The notes: generated from the sequence alone by a model not told the origin. A DNA stretch of 64,000 nt from Candidatus Zixiibacteriota bacterium (GCA_022571985.1 JACZWU010000003.1:1-64000), one strand, 5' to 3'; shown: positions 1 through 10,102, counted from the first letter of the stretch. Numbers and translations are program-made.

Positions 1-3000
1 CAAATAGGCACTCAAATTAGTGCTCTTGTTCTTCAACTGAAGCTTGCCTCGGATAGATTCCCGGTGTTTATGAATTGTCAGGGTGGACAGATTTAAAACA
101 GAGGAGATTTCTTTGGAAGATTTCCCTGCTCTGATGAGTTCGCAAATATCCAGCTCCCTTGGACTAAGTTTAACAAGATTCTTTCTGAAGTCATCTATTC
201 CTTTGCCAACTATAGATTTGAGTGAGTTTTCCAAAAGTGCTATATCTTTGGGTCCTAAATTGCCGCCTCTTGCTTTTAGTTTCTTGACGATTGGCATCAG
301 AAGGCTTTCTACGCTTTCGGAAATTTGCTCTCTGAAGTTCTTTTTTTCACTTTCCAGATGCTCCAGAATCTGATTAAGCGCGATGTTTTTATGGGTGAGC
401 TCTTCGCGTTCGGTGCGAAGTCTCTCAGTAGTTATTCTCAGGTTAGCTGAAGTTTTTTTCTGCTCTTCTGTAAGCTGGGCATTTTTTACTGCGACAGCCA
501 GATATCTCGAGACTACTGCCAATGTTGCTATCTCATGCTCGGTCCAGCGATGAGATATGTCGGAATCAAGCCAGATAAGACCTTTTAGACCCACAGCGTG
601 AGTAACAGGAGTATTGATCATTGCCCGGACCTGTATCTCTTCCAACTGGCTGCGAAGTGGCGCTACCATTTCATCAATCAATACGTCATTAGTTACAACA
701 TGCCCTTTTGTCAGGGCTTTGACGAACTCAGGTGCATCTGACGTATAAAATTCTGAACCCTCGATATTTTTCATGTTCGACGGGCCGACAGATGCCATGC
801 ATCTATAAAGATTCTCGTCAACTCTGACACCGTAACTTACTCTGTAATCAGGAAACATTTTGTAAATGCTCTTTAAGGTGTCTGTCACGACCTCCTGTAT
901 TGACATATCCGAGGTTATTTCCATGGCGATATCTTTAACCAGCCTTAACCTTGTTTTTCGTTCTTTAATCGCCATTTCAAGTTGGACTTGTTCGGTAATA
1001 TCAAGAAACGTTCCAAAAGATCTTAATGGCTTACCATTATCGTCATTTAAGTTTTCCCAGCGATCACGGATATACTTAATTCTGCCATCTTTCATTACTA
1101 TCCTGTATTCTATCACGCCCGATGTCATATCTCGAATTGAGTCATTATAAACTTTGTCGACATGTGCCCGATCGTCCGGGTGAAGAGCTTCTAAATAGGT
1201 TTCATAATAAAGAACAGGTTCATCCGGGTGGAACTCAAATATACGATATGCTTCATCCGACCAAATCGCCTCATTACTGGCAAAGTTATATTCCCAACTT
1301 CCCAGGTGAGCAATCTGCTGAGCATGGGACAGGCTTTTTTCACTTGCCTTTAGTTTTTCTTCCGCCTGCTTTCGCTCAGTAATGTCCAGAATATAAGAGA
1401 TAAAGTGCAGGGGATTGCCCTGCGCATTTCGTACAATCGTAGAGGAAAGCTCTGCCCAGATAACGTGCCCATCCTTGTGTATATATCGCTTAATAAACCT
1501 TGCATCGTTAATCTTGCCTGACAACGTATCTCGGATGACCTGTAAGCCAACTTCCAAATCTTCCGGATGAGTGACGTCCATAAAGGTCTTACTTTCGAGT
1601 TCTTCTTTGGAATAACCGAACATTTTGCAGGCCTGGGTATTGACCATCGTGAAACGGCCATCGAGATCCACCAGACAAATCGCAATATTTGCAGTCTCAA
1701 AGGCAACTCGAAAACGCTCATTGGCTTCTGTTAGTGCCTTCTCCGCTCGCTTGCTTTCGGTAATGTCCCTTGATATCGCTAACAAGCATGTCTCGCCGTG
1801 TAGGTCAATGAGCTCTGCAGAAACACGGCAAGTCAGAATTTCTCCGGATTTTCGGCGAAATTCTATCTCCATATCTCGAACTCTAGATTCCTTTTGCAGA
1901 ATGTTCTTAAGAACTTCCCGGTCAGCAGGATTTTTAAATATTCCAAGCTCAAGAGACGTCTTGCCTATGACTTCCTGGCGAGTATATCCAAGCATTCGTT
2001 CAGAACTCGCGTTTACTTCTATAAATTTAGCATCTGCAAGCCGGGAGATAGTAATTGCATCCGGGCTGGAAATAAACGCCTTTTCAAATTTTTCTTCGCT
2101 CTTTTGCAGTGCCTCCTCCGCCCGTTTGCTCTCGGTAATGTCCCTTGATATCGCTAACAAGCATGTCTCGCCGTGTAGGTCAATGAGCTCTGCAGAAAAA
2201 CGGCAAGTGAAACTTTCTCCGGATTTGCGACATAATTCTAACTCGAATTCCCGGACTCTGGATTCTTTTTGCAAGATTTTCTTAAAAACTTCCCGGTCAG
2301 CAGGATCTTTAAATATTCCAAGCTCAAGAGACGTCTTGCCTATGACTTCCTGGCGAGTATATCCGAGCACTTTTTCAAAACTTGAGTTTACTTCTACAAT
2401 TCGACCGTCTGCAAGCCGGCTGATGGAAATGGGATCAGGCCCGGATTCAAACGCCTTTTGGAATTTTTCTTCGCTCTTTTGCAGCGCCTCCTCCGCCCGC
2501 TTGCTCTCGGTGATGTCCCTTGAAATCGCGAGCAAGTATGTCTCGCCGTGTAGATCAATGAGCTCTGCAGAAAAACGGCAAGTGAAACTTTCTCCGGATT
2601 TTTTACATAATTCTAACTCGAAATCCCGGACTCTGGATTCTTTTTGTAGAATGTTCTTAAAAACTTCACGGTCAGCAGGATCTTTAAATATTCCAAGCTC
2701 AAGAGACGTCTTGCCTATAACTTCCTGGCGAGTGTATCCAAGCATTCTTTCAAAACTTGCGTTTACTTCTACAATTCGACCATCTGCAAGCCGGGAGATA
2801 GTAATGGAATCTGGGCTGGCAATAAACGCCTTTTGGAATTTTTCTTCGCTCTCTTGCAGTGCTTTCTCCGCCCGCTTGCGCTCGGTGATATCGCGCCCAT
2901 TGATTACAAATCCTTTAATCTCTTTGTCAGGCCCATAATACGGACGATAATAGATGTCCATGCAACGCTTCCCGTAAATCGGAAAATCAACCCAATTCTC

Positions 3001-4350
3001 ATAGTGAACTTCATTCCCCAGTAAACACTTTTCCGCATTTGGTCTGATTACTGTCTCAAACTGCCTATTACCTCTAATCTTAGAAACTGTATTCCCTACA
3101 ACTTCACTAATGGTTTTGCCAAAAGCCTTTACGTAACTCTCATTTACCGCAAGATAAACAAAATTCTTGTCCAGCAGTGCTAACATATCTCGGGAATTGG
3201 AGACTATGTCCTGGTAATGGATTGCCTCTTCCACACGTTTGCGATCGGTAATGTCACTTACAACTACGCCCACCGCTCGTGGCTTCCCGTCTATTCCGAA
3301 GATTGGGAAAAAAGCATCACTAAAGTGACGAACTTCCAGAGGATTTTTTGGCAACCGCGCGCTGAATTCACGCTGCTTACTCGCTTTCCCCGTTTCCAAA
3401 ACTTTGTTTAGTTCGGGCAGAATAAATGGCGCTGCCTCGGGGATGACTTCGGCCAGAGGCCTTCCAAGATGCTCTTCAATTGTCAGCCCATTTATGGCAG
3501 CCAGAGTGGAATTGATGCGCAAATATCGAAAATCAGGAGCCTCCAATATGGCCACCCCAGCCGGCATGTTTTGAAAAATTGAGTCCAAATATTTTGAAAG
3601 CTTTAGCAACTCCTGATCTGCCTCGGCCCGCTTGCGCTCGGTAATGTCATGTAGTATCCCTACAAAATTCTTGCTGCCGGTATGTTCATCTTCAAACAAT
3701 CTGGCGAATCCATGGATAACCTTTTTAGCTCCATCAGGACAATTGATACGATACTGAACATCTATTGTGCCATTGTCCTTGCCAGACATAGCATTTTCTA
3801 TAGCTTGTTTTAATTTCCCAAGGTCATCCGGCTCCACCAATTTGTATAATGTTTCTAAGCTCGGTTCATGTTCATTGGGATCAAGCCCGAGTATGTGATA
3901 TACTTCATCGGACCAGATTCCCTTACCTGTCTGCATATCTCTTTGCCAGTGTCCGAATTTCCCCAGCTGTTCGGCACGATTTCTTCGCAGTTCATTTTCC
4001 TGAAAAGCCACAATGGTCGTTTCTCTGGCTGTGACATCGTGTACCCAGATTCTAACCAGCTTTTTATTTTCGTCCGGCAGCATTGAAGCGTAAATCTCCA
4101 AAAACAGTGAGTGCTTCTTGTCTGATTTAAGCGCTACTCGATCAAGTTTGGCTATACCACGTTTTTTGACTGTTTCAAAAAAAGAGCCGAGGTCGATATC
4201 CTTACCGGGGACAGCTATTATGGAATCCAGTTGTGAATTGACCAGGTTATTCGAGCTTGAGCCAAACAGTATTGTCAAACTGTCACTTACGGCAAGCAGC
4301 TTTCGTGTTTGGAAATCGACTACCAGCAGCGGCTCGGTAGCCCCGCGCAT
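1..4350 (-). CDS. Multi-PAS / GAF / LuxR-HTH sensory regulator, C-terminus cut by window edge
   Basis: The frame stays open from about 4416 to base 1 and runs off the left edge, so only the last few residues are missing. From the first ATG (4350) about 1450 residues are visible. I read nine PAS/PAC units: roughly residues 1-100, 130-235, 253-367, 370-488, three near-identical copies at 497-872, then 872-990 and 1002-1117. Most end in the PAC signature DITE(R/S)K(R/Q)AE. A GAF domain follows (about 1122-1270), then a coiled coil, then a LuxR-type HTH (LSPRELDICELI, SSKEISSVLNLSTLTIHKHR). No histidine-kinase or receiver domain is seen, so it looks like a one-component regulator that reads a small-molecule or redox signal; the ligand is unknown. 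Start is uncertain: an in-frame TAA lies at 4417-4419, and a CTG at 4377 has an AAGGGG about 8 bases upstream, whereas the ATG has no visible ribosome site. Confidence 0.85.
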   Translation of the reverse strand, partial: MRGATEPLLVVDFQTRKLLAVSDSLTILFGSSSNNLVNSQLDSIIAVPGKDIDLGSFFETVKKRGIAKLDRVALKSDKKHSLFLEIYASMLPDENKKLVRIWVHDVTARETTIVAFQENELRRNRAEQLGKFGHWQRDMQTGKGIWSDEVYHILGLDPNEHEPSLETLYKLVEPDDLGKLKQAIENAMSGKDNGTIDVQYRINCPDGAKKVIHGFARLFEDEHTGSKNFVGILHDITERKRAEADQELLKLSKYLDSIFQNMPAGVAILEAPDFRYLRINSTLAAINGLTIEEHLGRPLAEVIPEAAPFILPELNKVLETGKASKQREFSARLPKNPLEVRHFSDAFFPIFGIDGKPRAVGVVVSDITDRKRVEEAIHYQDIVSNSRDMLALLDKNFVYLAVNESYVKAFGKTISEVVGNTVSKIRGNRQFETVIRPNAEKCLLGNEVHYENWVDFPIYGKRCMDIYYRPYYGPDKEIKGFVINGRDITERKRAEKALQESEEKFQKAFIASPDSITISRLADGRIVEVNASFERMLGYTRQEVIGKTSLELGIFKDPADREVFKNILQKESRVRDFELELCKKSGESFTCRFSAELIDLHGETYLLAISRDITESKRAEEALQKSEEKFQKAFESGPDPISISRLADGRIVEVNSSFEKVLGYTRQEVIGKTSLELGIFKDPADREVFKKILQKESRVREFELELCRKSGESFTCRFSAELIDLHGETCLLAISRDITESKRAEEALQKSEEKFEKAFISSPDAITISRLADAKFIEVNASSERMLGYTRQEVIGKTSLELGIFKNPADREVLKNILQKESRVRDMEIEFRRKSGEILTCRVSAELIDLHGETCLLAISRDITESKRAEKALTEANERFRVAFETANIAICLVDLDGRFTMVNTQACKMFGYSKEELESKTFMDVTHPEDLEVGLQVIRDTLSGKINDARFIKRYIHKDGHVIWAELSSTIVRNAQGNPLHFISYILDITERKQAEEKLKASEKSLSHAQQIAHLGSWEYNFASNEAIWSDEAYRIFEFHPDEPVLYYETYLEALHPDDRAHVDKVYNDSIRDMTSGVIEYRIVMKDGRIKYIRDRWENLNDDNGKPLRSFGTFLDITEQVQLEMAIKERKTRLRLVKDIAMEITSDMSIQEVVTDTLKSIYKMFPDYRVSYGVRVDENLYRCMASVGPSNMKNIEGSEFYTSDAPEFVKALTKGHVVTNDVLIDEMVAPLRSQLEEIQVRAMINTPVTHAVGLKGLIWLDSDISHRWTEHEIATLAVVSRYLAVAVKNAQLTEEQKKTSANLRITTERLRTEREELTHKNIALNQILEHLESEKKNFREQISESVESLLMPIVKKLKARGGNLGPKDIALLENSLKSIVGKGIDDFRKNLVKLSPRELDICELIRAGKSSKEISSVLNLSTLTIHKHRESIRGKLQLKNKSTNLSAYL
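1741..2865 (-). repeat. Three tandem 375-bp copies encoding near-identical PAS domains
   Basis: The same DNA recurs with an exact 375-base (125-codon) period, about 1741-2115, 2116-2490 and 2491-2865. Landmark stretches such as the one encoding ISRDITESKRAE recur at 1761, 2136 and 2511, and long runs are identical between copies. Each unit is one full PAS+PAC domain, so the reading frame is kept. The nucleotide similarity implies recent duplication or ongoing gene conversion, in contrast to the diverged PAS units on either side. Confidence 0.9.
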
Positions 4351-4515
4351 AAATGCAAAATTATCAAATTTAGACAGTTGCTCTGCCCCTTTGGCAAGAT
4401 GTTTTTCCCAGTTGCTTTATAAAATAATTTTGGGAGTCTCTTTATGAATCACTAAATCATATAGGGTTTGTTTTAGCTTATCAAGTAAAAAATTGCCCGA
4501 CTAAGTCTGGCATAA

Positions 4516-4788
4516 TCAGCCGGCATTCGGAATTGGCAAACTCTTACTTGCGAATCTGTTGTACAACCAGGCGAATACAAATCCGCCGATAAGGCCGTCT
4601 ACAAATCCCCAGACTAATCCGATCAGGCTGCCCATAGCGCTGATGTTGTAGCCTCGATAGACAAGTCCGATTATCGTCTGCTGTCCTGTCTGCCCTTCGA
4701 ATGCGATAATCCACCAGGTAAGAATAAACAGCCCCAGCCCCCAAACAATTCCACCGCTTAAAGCTACAGCCTTCACATTGAGTTTCAT
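4516..4788 (-). CDS. Small membrane protein, holin-like annotation family
   Basis: 90 residues with two or three hydrophobic segments: about 10-30 (GGIVWGLGLFILTWWIIAF) and two glycine-rich helices in the C-terminal half (GSLIGLVWGFVDGLIGGFVF). The start is well supported by AGGAGGG six bases before the ATG. Similar short proteins are commonly labelled bacteriophage holin in databases, but no phage genes surround it here and the pattern of conserved glycines is equally consistent with a small structural membrane protein. No function is claimed. It lies downstream of pcrA on the same strand, separated by 32 bases. Confidence 0.7.
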   Translation of the reverse strand: MKLNVKAVALSGGIVWGLGLFILTWWIIAFEGQTGQQTIIGLVYRGYNISAMGSLIGLVWGFVDGLIGGFVFAWLYNRFASKSLPIPNAG

Positions 4789-4820
4789 GACTTCCCTCCT
4801 TTGTCAATTGTCAAAGAGTC

Positions 4821-7028
4821 TTATCCGACTACTTTTAGTTTGGCGTATTTGGCCATAATTTTTTTCACACCCAGACCGGTAAACATTATTTCGAGTATTA
4901 GAGATTCACCAACGCCCTCGGTGTTCAAAATCTTCCCCCGCCCAAAAGTAGGGTGCTGAACTATACGACCCATACGAAACGTTTCATTTTCTTCATAGAC
5001 ATAATGCACGCCTTTGTTGACAGCGGCAGATTTATTACCGTTGCCATGCGTAAAAAACGGTCTGACAGTAGATTCCTGGCCGTCGAGCTTAAAATAACGG
5101 GAAGAGCGAAAATCCGACTTATCAATTAACTCTTCGGGTATTTCTTTTATGAAGCGTGAAGGTATCGAGGTCACCTCCCCAAAGCGGTAACGTCGTGAGG
5201 CTGTTGACAAAACCAGTTTTTTGCGGGCACGGGTAGCGCCGACATAAAACAGACGCCGTTCTTCTTCGAGTTCCATCGGATCCGAGATAGTTTTGCCCAG
5301 CGGGAAAAGTCCTTCTTCGAGTCCGACTAAGTAGACGGCATCATACTCTAAACCTTTGGCCGAGTGAATTGTCATAAGAGTAACTTTATCTTCGATTTCT
5401 GCGTAGCTGTCGGCATTGGTAAACAAAGATATTTCCGCTAAGTAGTTATCGAGTGTGGCTTGGCCGGTGGAGCGGGCGTATTCTGCGGCGCCCTCAATAA
5501 AGGCTTCCACATTTTCGACTTTGGTCTGGCCGATTATCTGGTCTTCGGAAATTAGTTCTTCTAAGAGCTTAATATCACCAACTAAATCCTGTACCAAGAG
5601 GTCGACCGGCATGACATCTTTGTCCTGGCGATACTTTTCGATAATATCAGTAAACGGTTTTAGTTTTCTGGCGCGCGCAGATAAAGAACTATACTCAGCT
5701 GCTTTTAAGGCAACTTCGTAAAATGATTCTTTGTTTGCAGCTGCCAGCTGTGCGATATCTTCGATAGCTTTATTGCCAAGCCCTCTTTTGGGGTAATTGA
5801 CTACGCGCCCGAAAGCGATATCATCTTTGGGATTGGCAATCAATTTGAGATAAGCCATCAGATCTTTGATTTCTTTTCTCTGATAAAACGAAATGCCGCC
5901 AACAATCTGATAGGGCAGACTGTTTCTTCTGAGCTGCTCCTCAAACGGTCGCGACTGGGCATTAGTGCGGTAAAGAATAACTTTTTCTTTTAGGCTGTTA
6001 CCGGACTGTTGGGAGTCGATAATGTGTCTGACAATTCGTGAGGCTTCGTCATCGGCCGAATCAACCAGAAACAAGCTTAGTTTATCTCCCTCGGCTTTGT
6101 CGCTCCAGAGTTGTTTTCCTTTGCGGGCCTGATTATTGCCGATAACTGCTGAAGCTGCTTTTAATATCAAATTGGTTGAGCGGTAGTTCTGTTCTAATTT
6201 GATTATCTTGGCGCCGGGAAAATCTTTTTCAAAATCGAGAATATTTCTGATATCGGCGCCGCGCCAGCCGTAGATAGACTGATCTTCGTCGCCCACTACA
6301 CAGAGATTTGAATGATCGTCTAAGAGATAGCGCAGAAGTTTATATTGCACATGGTTGGTGTCCTGATATTCGTCGACCATCAGATATTTGTAACGTGATT
6401 TATATTTAGAGCTGATGTCATCGTTGTCACGAAGCAAAACTACCGTATTAAACAAAAGGTCATCAAAATCCATAGCATTGCATTCGTGCAAGCGTCTTTG
6501 ATAGAGGGTGTATATTTTGGCAGTAGCGTCTTCAAAATAGCCGGCTGCTTTGGCAGCAAACCCGGCCGGGCTGATTAGATTGTTTTTGCAATTCGATATT
6601 TTTTTAGCCTGAGACTTGGGTGTGAACTGAGAGCTTGAAAGTCCTAAATCTTTGATACAATTTTTAATCAGCGTCTGCGAATCATCTGAATCAAAAATTG
6701 TAAAGTTGGTCTGATAGTTTAAGAGACCGCCTTCGATTCTCAAAAACCGGGCACAGAAAGAATGAAAAGTAGATACGTTTAGTGCTGAAATATCCGTTCC
6801 CAAAACAGAGGCCACCCTATTTTTCATCTCGCCGGCGGCTTTGTTGGTGAAAGTGACCGCCATCATCTGATACGGCTCAGCCAGGCGCTTATTAAGAATA
6901 TAAGCCAGCCTGCGGGTGAGGACACGGGTTTTGCCCGATCCGGCACCGGCTATGATTAACAGTGGCCCTTCGGTAGTTTCGACAGCCTCACGCTGTTGCG
7001 GATTTAAGTCTTTTAGAAGTCGGCTCAT
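4821..7028 (-). CDS. pcrA: ATP-dependent DNA helicase PcrA/UvrD (SF1A)
   Basis: 735 residues, the usual length for PcrA. The SF1 motifs appear in order: Q-motif LNPQQREAV, Walker A GAGSGKT (28-34), motif II DEYQDTN, motif III GDEDQSIYGWRGA, motif IV LEQNYRST, motif V TIHSAKGLEYDAVYLVG, and motif VI EERRLFYVGATRA. The C-terminus (GRIVQHPTFGRGKIL) matches the small Tudor-like domain that ties PcrA/UvrD to RNA polymerase. The protein is a 3'-5' translocase of nucleotide-excision repair, and it clears recombination intermediates and stalled transcription complexes. UvrD and PcrA cannot be separated by sequence alone, but the tail fits PcrA. Confidence 0.97.
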   Translation of the reverse strand: MSRLLKDLNPQQREAVETTEGPLLIIAGAGSGKTRVLTRRLAYILNKRLAEPYQMMAVTFTNKAAGEMKNRVASVLGTDISALNVSTFHSFCARFLRIEGGLLNYQTNFTIFDSDDSQTLIKNCIKDLGLSSSQFTPKSQAKKISNCKNNLISPAGFAAKAAGYFEDATAKIYTLYQRRLHECNAMDFDDLLFNTVVLLRDNDDISSKYKSRYKYLMVDEYQDTNHVQYKLLRYLLDDHSNLCVVGDEDQSIYGWRGADIRNILDFEKDFPGAKIIKLEQNYRSTNLILKAASAVIGNNQARKGKQLWSDKAEGDKLSLFLVDSADDEASRIVRHIIDSQQSGNSLKEKVILYRTNAQSRPFEEQLRRNSLPYQIVGGISFYQRKEIKDLMAYLKLIANPKDDIAFGRVVNYPKRGLGNKAIEDIAQLAAANKESFYEVALKAAEYSSLSARARKLKPFTDIIEKYRQDKDVMPVDLLVQDLVGDIKLLEELISEDQIIGQTKVENVEAFIEGAAEYARSTGQATLDNYLAEISLFTNADSYAEIEDKVTLMTIHSAKGLEYDAVYLVGLEEGLFPLGKTISDPMELEEERRLFYVGATRARKKLVLSTASRRYRFGEVTSIPSRFIKEIPEELIDKSDFRSSRYFKLDGQESTVRPFFTHGNGNKSAAVNKGVHYVYEENETFRMGRIVQHPTFGRGKILNTEGVGESLILEIMFTGLGVKKIMAKYAKLKVVG

Positions 7029-7226
7029 ATCTTATAAATATGCGCCATGAGTGACCAAAGCAAGAGGTTTGAGTGGAAAAATGAAACCTGACTGCCTTCT
7101 CGATTCGCCAAATGTAACTTATCTTCCCCCCGGATTTCGCTAAGGACCATAGCCCAAATGGGTAGAACAGATGAGGACACGCCTTTGGCGGCCGCCAATG
7201 AATAACAAGAAAACGCGACGGAAATT

Positions 7227-9641
7227 CTATCGAATTAAATTACATGGTCCCGGGGCTGGTCCGCTCCTGAAAATCCTGTCTACCAAGAAAGTCAAATCCA
7301 GAATATTTGCCGATTCTCCGTCAGAATTTACATCTGCCTCACTGGCGCATCCGGAAATTGCCCCGCCCCGAAAGATTCTATCAACGATGAAGGTCAAGTC
7401 GAGAATATTAGCGTCAGTGCCGTCATAATTTACGTCACCACGATTGCCGACACAGCAATCTGCACCTAACTTTGTCCAGAACACCAAATTCTCGGCAGGT
7501 TTACCGCCGGCGATGGTGAAAGCCCCACCTACTACCAGGCGATTGTTATAGACAAGTAAAGCATGTGGAAAATTATTCAAACCTGTCCCCATTGTCGACC
7601 AATTTGTACCATCCCATGATGCGATATAATTAGTTGAATCACCACTTGCAGTCGTAAACTGTCCACCAGCTATCAGCTCATTGCTAAAGACCGTTAAGGC
7701 GCGAACGTAATTGTTCATTCCCGATCCCAATCCCGACCAGCTGCTGCCATCCCAGGCTGCAATATAGGGTATCGCATCGCCATCCACTGTCGTAAAGTGT
7801 CCCCCTGCAATCAACTTGTTGTCATAGACAGTCAGGGCACGAACTGTATTATTCATCCCTGTCCCCAGAGGCGTCCAACTGACTCCATCCCAGGCAGCAA
7901 TTCGATTTAGTCCTCCTGAATTAAAAGCTCCTCCAGCTATCAATTTGTTGTCATAGATTGCAAGTGCATGAACTTGACTTACTCCCGAACCCAGGGTTAA
8001 CCAATTGCTTCCATTCCAAGCTAGGATTGAATTTCCACCTACTATCAGATTGTTGTTATACACAACCATGGCATTGATACCACCACCGGTCCAATTTCCC
8101 ACAATCGACCAGTTACTACCATCCCAGGCGGAAACGTAAGGAATGCAATTTTCTCCTTCACTGATACAACCTCCGCCAGCTATGAGTTTGGAGTCATAGG
8201 TGGTCATGGCATTAACATGTCTGGTTTTTGACACTGTTCCCAGAGCCGACCAAGCGCTCATATCCCAGGAGGCAACACTTCTCACACCAAAATTTCCTGC
8301 TGCATTAAATCGTCCCCCGACTATCAACTTATTGTCGAAAGTCGTTAGAGAAAAAACCCAATCATTTACGCCCGTTCCCAGAGCCTTCCAACTATTACTT
8401 TCCCAAGAGGCAATATACTCAACTAATACTCCTCCTGCTTGAGTAAATTCACCCCCTGCTATCACCTGGTTGTTAAAGGATGTTAAGGCTTTAACAACAT
8501 CATTCATCCCTACTCCAAGAGCAGTCCAAGTTGTTCCGTTCCATGCTCCTATATATCTGATCAAAACAGTACCCGAGAGAGTAAAATACCCTCCTGCAAT
8601 GAGTTGGTTGTTAAGGACATTGAAAGTCAAAACTTTGCCATTCATCCCCTGCCCCAAAGCCGACCAATTACTGCCGTTCCAAGAGGCTATATTTTTTGCC
8701 AAACCACCACCGGCTATCGAGAATTCTCCTCCTACAATCAACTGGCTGTTATAGACAGTTAGGGCAAGTACATCACTGTCTATTCCAGTGCCCAAAGCCA
8801 ACCAGTTGCTCCCATTCCAAGCTGCTATGCGATTAGCCGAAACGCCGCCGGCTTTTATAAACTCCCCGCCAGCGATCAGCTTAGAATCATATACAGTCAG
8901 AACATAAACCGCGCCGTCCATCCCTGTGCCAACAGCCGACCAGGAGCTTCCATTCCATTTCGCTATGCGATTGGCCATTGCACCGCCGGCGACGGAAAAC
9001 TCTCCACCTGCTATCAGCTTGTTGTTATATACAGTAAAAACATTTACGTAGCCATTCACACCCAGTCCCAAAGTTGACCAACTGATCCCGTTCCAAGCTG
9101 CAACATAATTGGCAGCTACTCCGCCTGCAGTGGTAAATGTTCCCCCTGCAATCAATTTGTTTTCATAGACCGTAAGTGCCCTTACATATCCATTCATCCC
9201 GCTGCCTAATGATGACCAGGAGCTACCATTCCAGGCTGCAATATAGTTGACCGATACGCCACTGGCCGTAAGAAACGTGCCTCCAACAATCAAATTGGAG
9301 TTGAAAACAGTTACAGCATTTACTAGCGCGTCCACACCGCGACCGGGTGATATGGAATTATCCCAGTATATATTATCTTCAGTATCAGAAGACATTGCCT
9401 GGCCCGAAACGGATACCTTTGGCTCACCCGTATTGGGATCAATGTAAATATCAACACCTTCCAGATTCAACGCCCCCTGATAGCCGCTACTTTTGACTGC
9501 ATCCAAATCGATGCTGCCATCCTGCAACACGAATTCATTGATATTTTTACTTTTGGAAACATCCTTCTTTTCCGCTGCCAACACACTCGACAGGGACAAC
9601 AATATCCATATTAGAATCAATGTAAGTTTCCTGGAATTCAT
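7227..9641 (-). CDS. Secreted beta-propeller-like repeat protein with dockerin-like C-terminus
   Basis: 804 residues. A signal peptide (residues 1-22, ending SVLA-A) is followed by a short linker and about 13 repeats of about 47 residues, built on IAAWNGSSWSALGTGM...V.ALTVYDNKLIAGGEFT.AGG. The Trp, Gly and IAGG positions are strongly kept, as expected for blades of one or two beta-propellers. The tail carries two calcium-loop motifs, DVNYDG and DVNSDG, each followed by ILDLTF.VDRIFR, a dockerin-type layout typical of secreted proteins in Zixibacteria-like genomes. The start is set by AGGAGG five bases upstream of ATG. It is probably exported or surface-attached; binding partner unknown. It stands alone, flanked by pcrA and rpmA. 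Confidence 0.85.
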   Translation of the reverse strand: MNSRKLTLILIWILLSLSSVLAAEKKDVSKSKNINEFVLQDGSIDLDAVKSSGYQGALNLEGVDIYIDPNTGEPKVSVSGQAMSSDTEDNIYWDNSISPGRGVDALVNAVTVFNSNLIVGGTFLTASGVSVNYIAAWNGSSWSSLGSGMNGYVRALTVYENKLIAGGTFTTAGGVAANYVAAWNGISWSTLGLGVNGYVNVFTVYNNKLIAGGEFSVAGGAMANRIAKWNGSSWSAVGTGMDGAVYVLTVYDSKLIAGGEFIKAGGVSANRIAAWNGSNWLALGTGIDSDVLALTVYNSQLIVGGEFSIAGGGLAKNIASWNGSNWSALGQGMNGKVLTFNVLNNQLIAGGYFTLSGTVLIRYIGAWNGTTWTALGVGMNDVVKALTSFNNQVIAGGEFTQAGGVLVEYIASWESNSWKALGTGVNDWVFSLTTFDNKLIVGGRFNAAGNFGVRSVASWDMSAWSALGTVSKTRHVNAMTTYDSKLIAGGGCISEGENCIPYVSAWDGSNWSIVGNWTGGGINAMVVYNNNLIVGGNSILAWNGSNWLTLGSGVSQVHALAIYDNKLIAGGAFNSGGLNRIAAWDGVSWTPLGTGMNNTVRALTVYDNKLIAGGHFTTVDGDAIPYIAAWDGSSWSGLGSGMNNYVRALTVFSNELIAGGQFTTASGDSTNYIASWDGTNWSTMGTGLNNFPHALLVYNNRLVVGGAFTIAGGKPAENLVFWTKLGADCCVGNRGDVNYDGTDANILDLTFIVDRIFRGGAISGCASEADVNSDGESANILDLTFLVDRIFRSGPAPGPCNLIR

Positions 9642-9832
9642 GAATCCTCCTATGAGAATCTTGATTGAATTAGATTTAATATAAATGAACAGAAAACTCT
9701 ATACAACTGATTTAAAGTCGGAGACGCAGTTATTGCGTAAATTCTCGTCAGTATGGATTCTTACAACGCTGTTTCGCGGAAATGTTAGATTTCTTAACAA
9801 GATGCCAGTAGAAGTAATTCTATTCTGCTGAA

Positions 9833-10102
9833 TTAGCTGCTTAAAGAGTCCTGCGGGTGGACCGAAACTTGTTTATGTGAGCGGCCTACTCTTTGGTATT
9901 CCACGATGCCGTCGATTTTGGCAAACAAAGTAAAGTCTCTGCCCATGCCCACATTTAAGCCGGCTCGGATAGGAGTGCCCAGCTGGCGGACCAAGATAGA
10001 ACCTGCGGTAACTAATTGGCCACCGTAAATTTTGGTTCCCCGCCGCTGACCATGTGAGTCACGACCGTTTTTTGTAGAACCAACACCTTTTTTATGTGCC
10101 AT
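9833..10102 (-). CDS. rpmA: 50S ribosomal protein bL27
   Basis: 89 residues starting [16 protein letters not shown], the family hallmark; the lysine-rich N-terminal tail reaches the peptidyl-transferase centre of the 50S subunit. It contains the conserved GG..V..G.I..RQ.GT block. There is no Firmicutes-type cleavable N-terminal extension. The usual partner rplU (bL21) is not adjacent and not in the window, and obgE, often next to it, sits 40 kb away, so the standard rplU-rpmA-obg operon is broken up. Its own promoter is visible upstream at 10170-10197. Confidence 0.97.
   Translation of the reverse strand: MAHKKGVGSTKNGRDSHGQRRGTKIYGGQLVTAGSILVRQLGTPIRAGLNVGMGRDFTLFAKIDGIVEYQRVGRSHKQVSVHPQDSLSS

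Noticed and set aside
1625-2938. Long plus-strand open frame of about 437 codons with repeated segments
   Set aside because: It is the antisense image of the PAS triplication; the minus frame gives clear PAS/PAC motifs over the same bases, and the plus frame has no ribosome site or family match.
4516-4788. Evidence of a prophage from the holin-like protein
   Set aside because: No lysin, structural or integrase genes in the surroundings; the label is a database habit for this small family.
7227-9641. CRISPR-like spacing of repeated DNA in the propeller gene
   Set aside because: The repeats are coding, diverged, about 140 bases apart and keep the reading frame; no short identical repeats with unique spacers and no cas genes.
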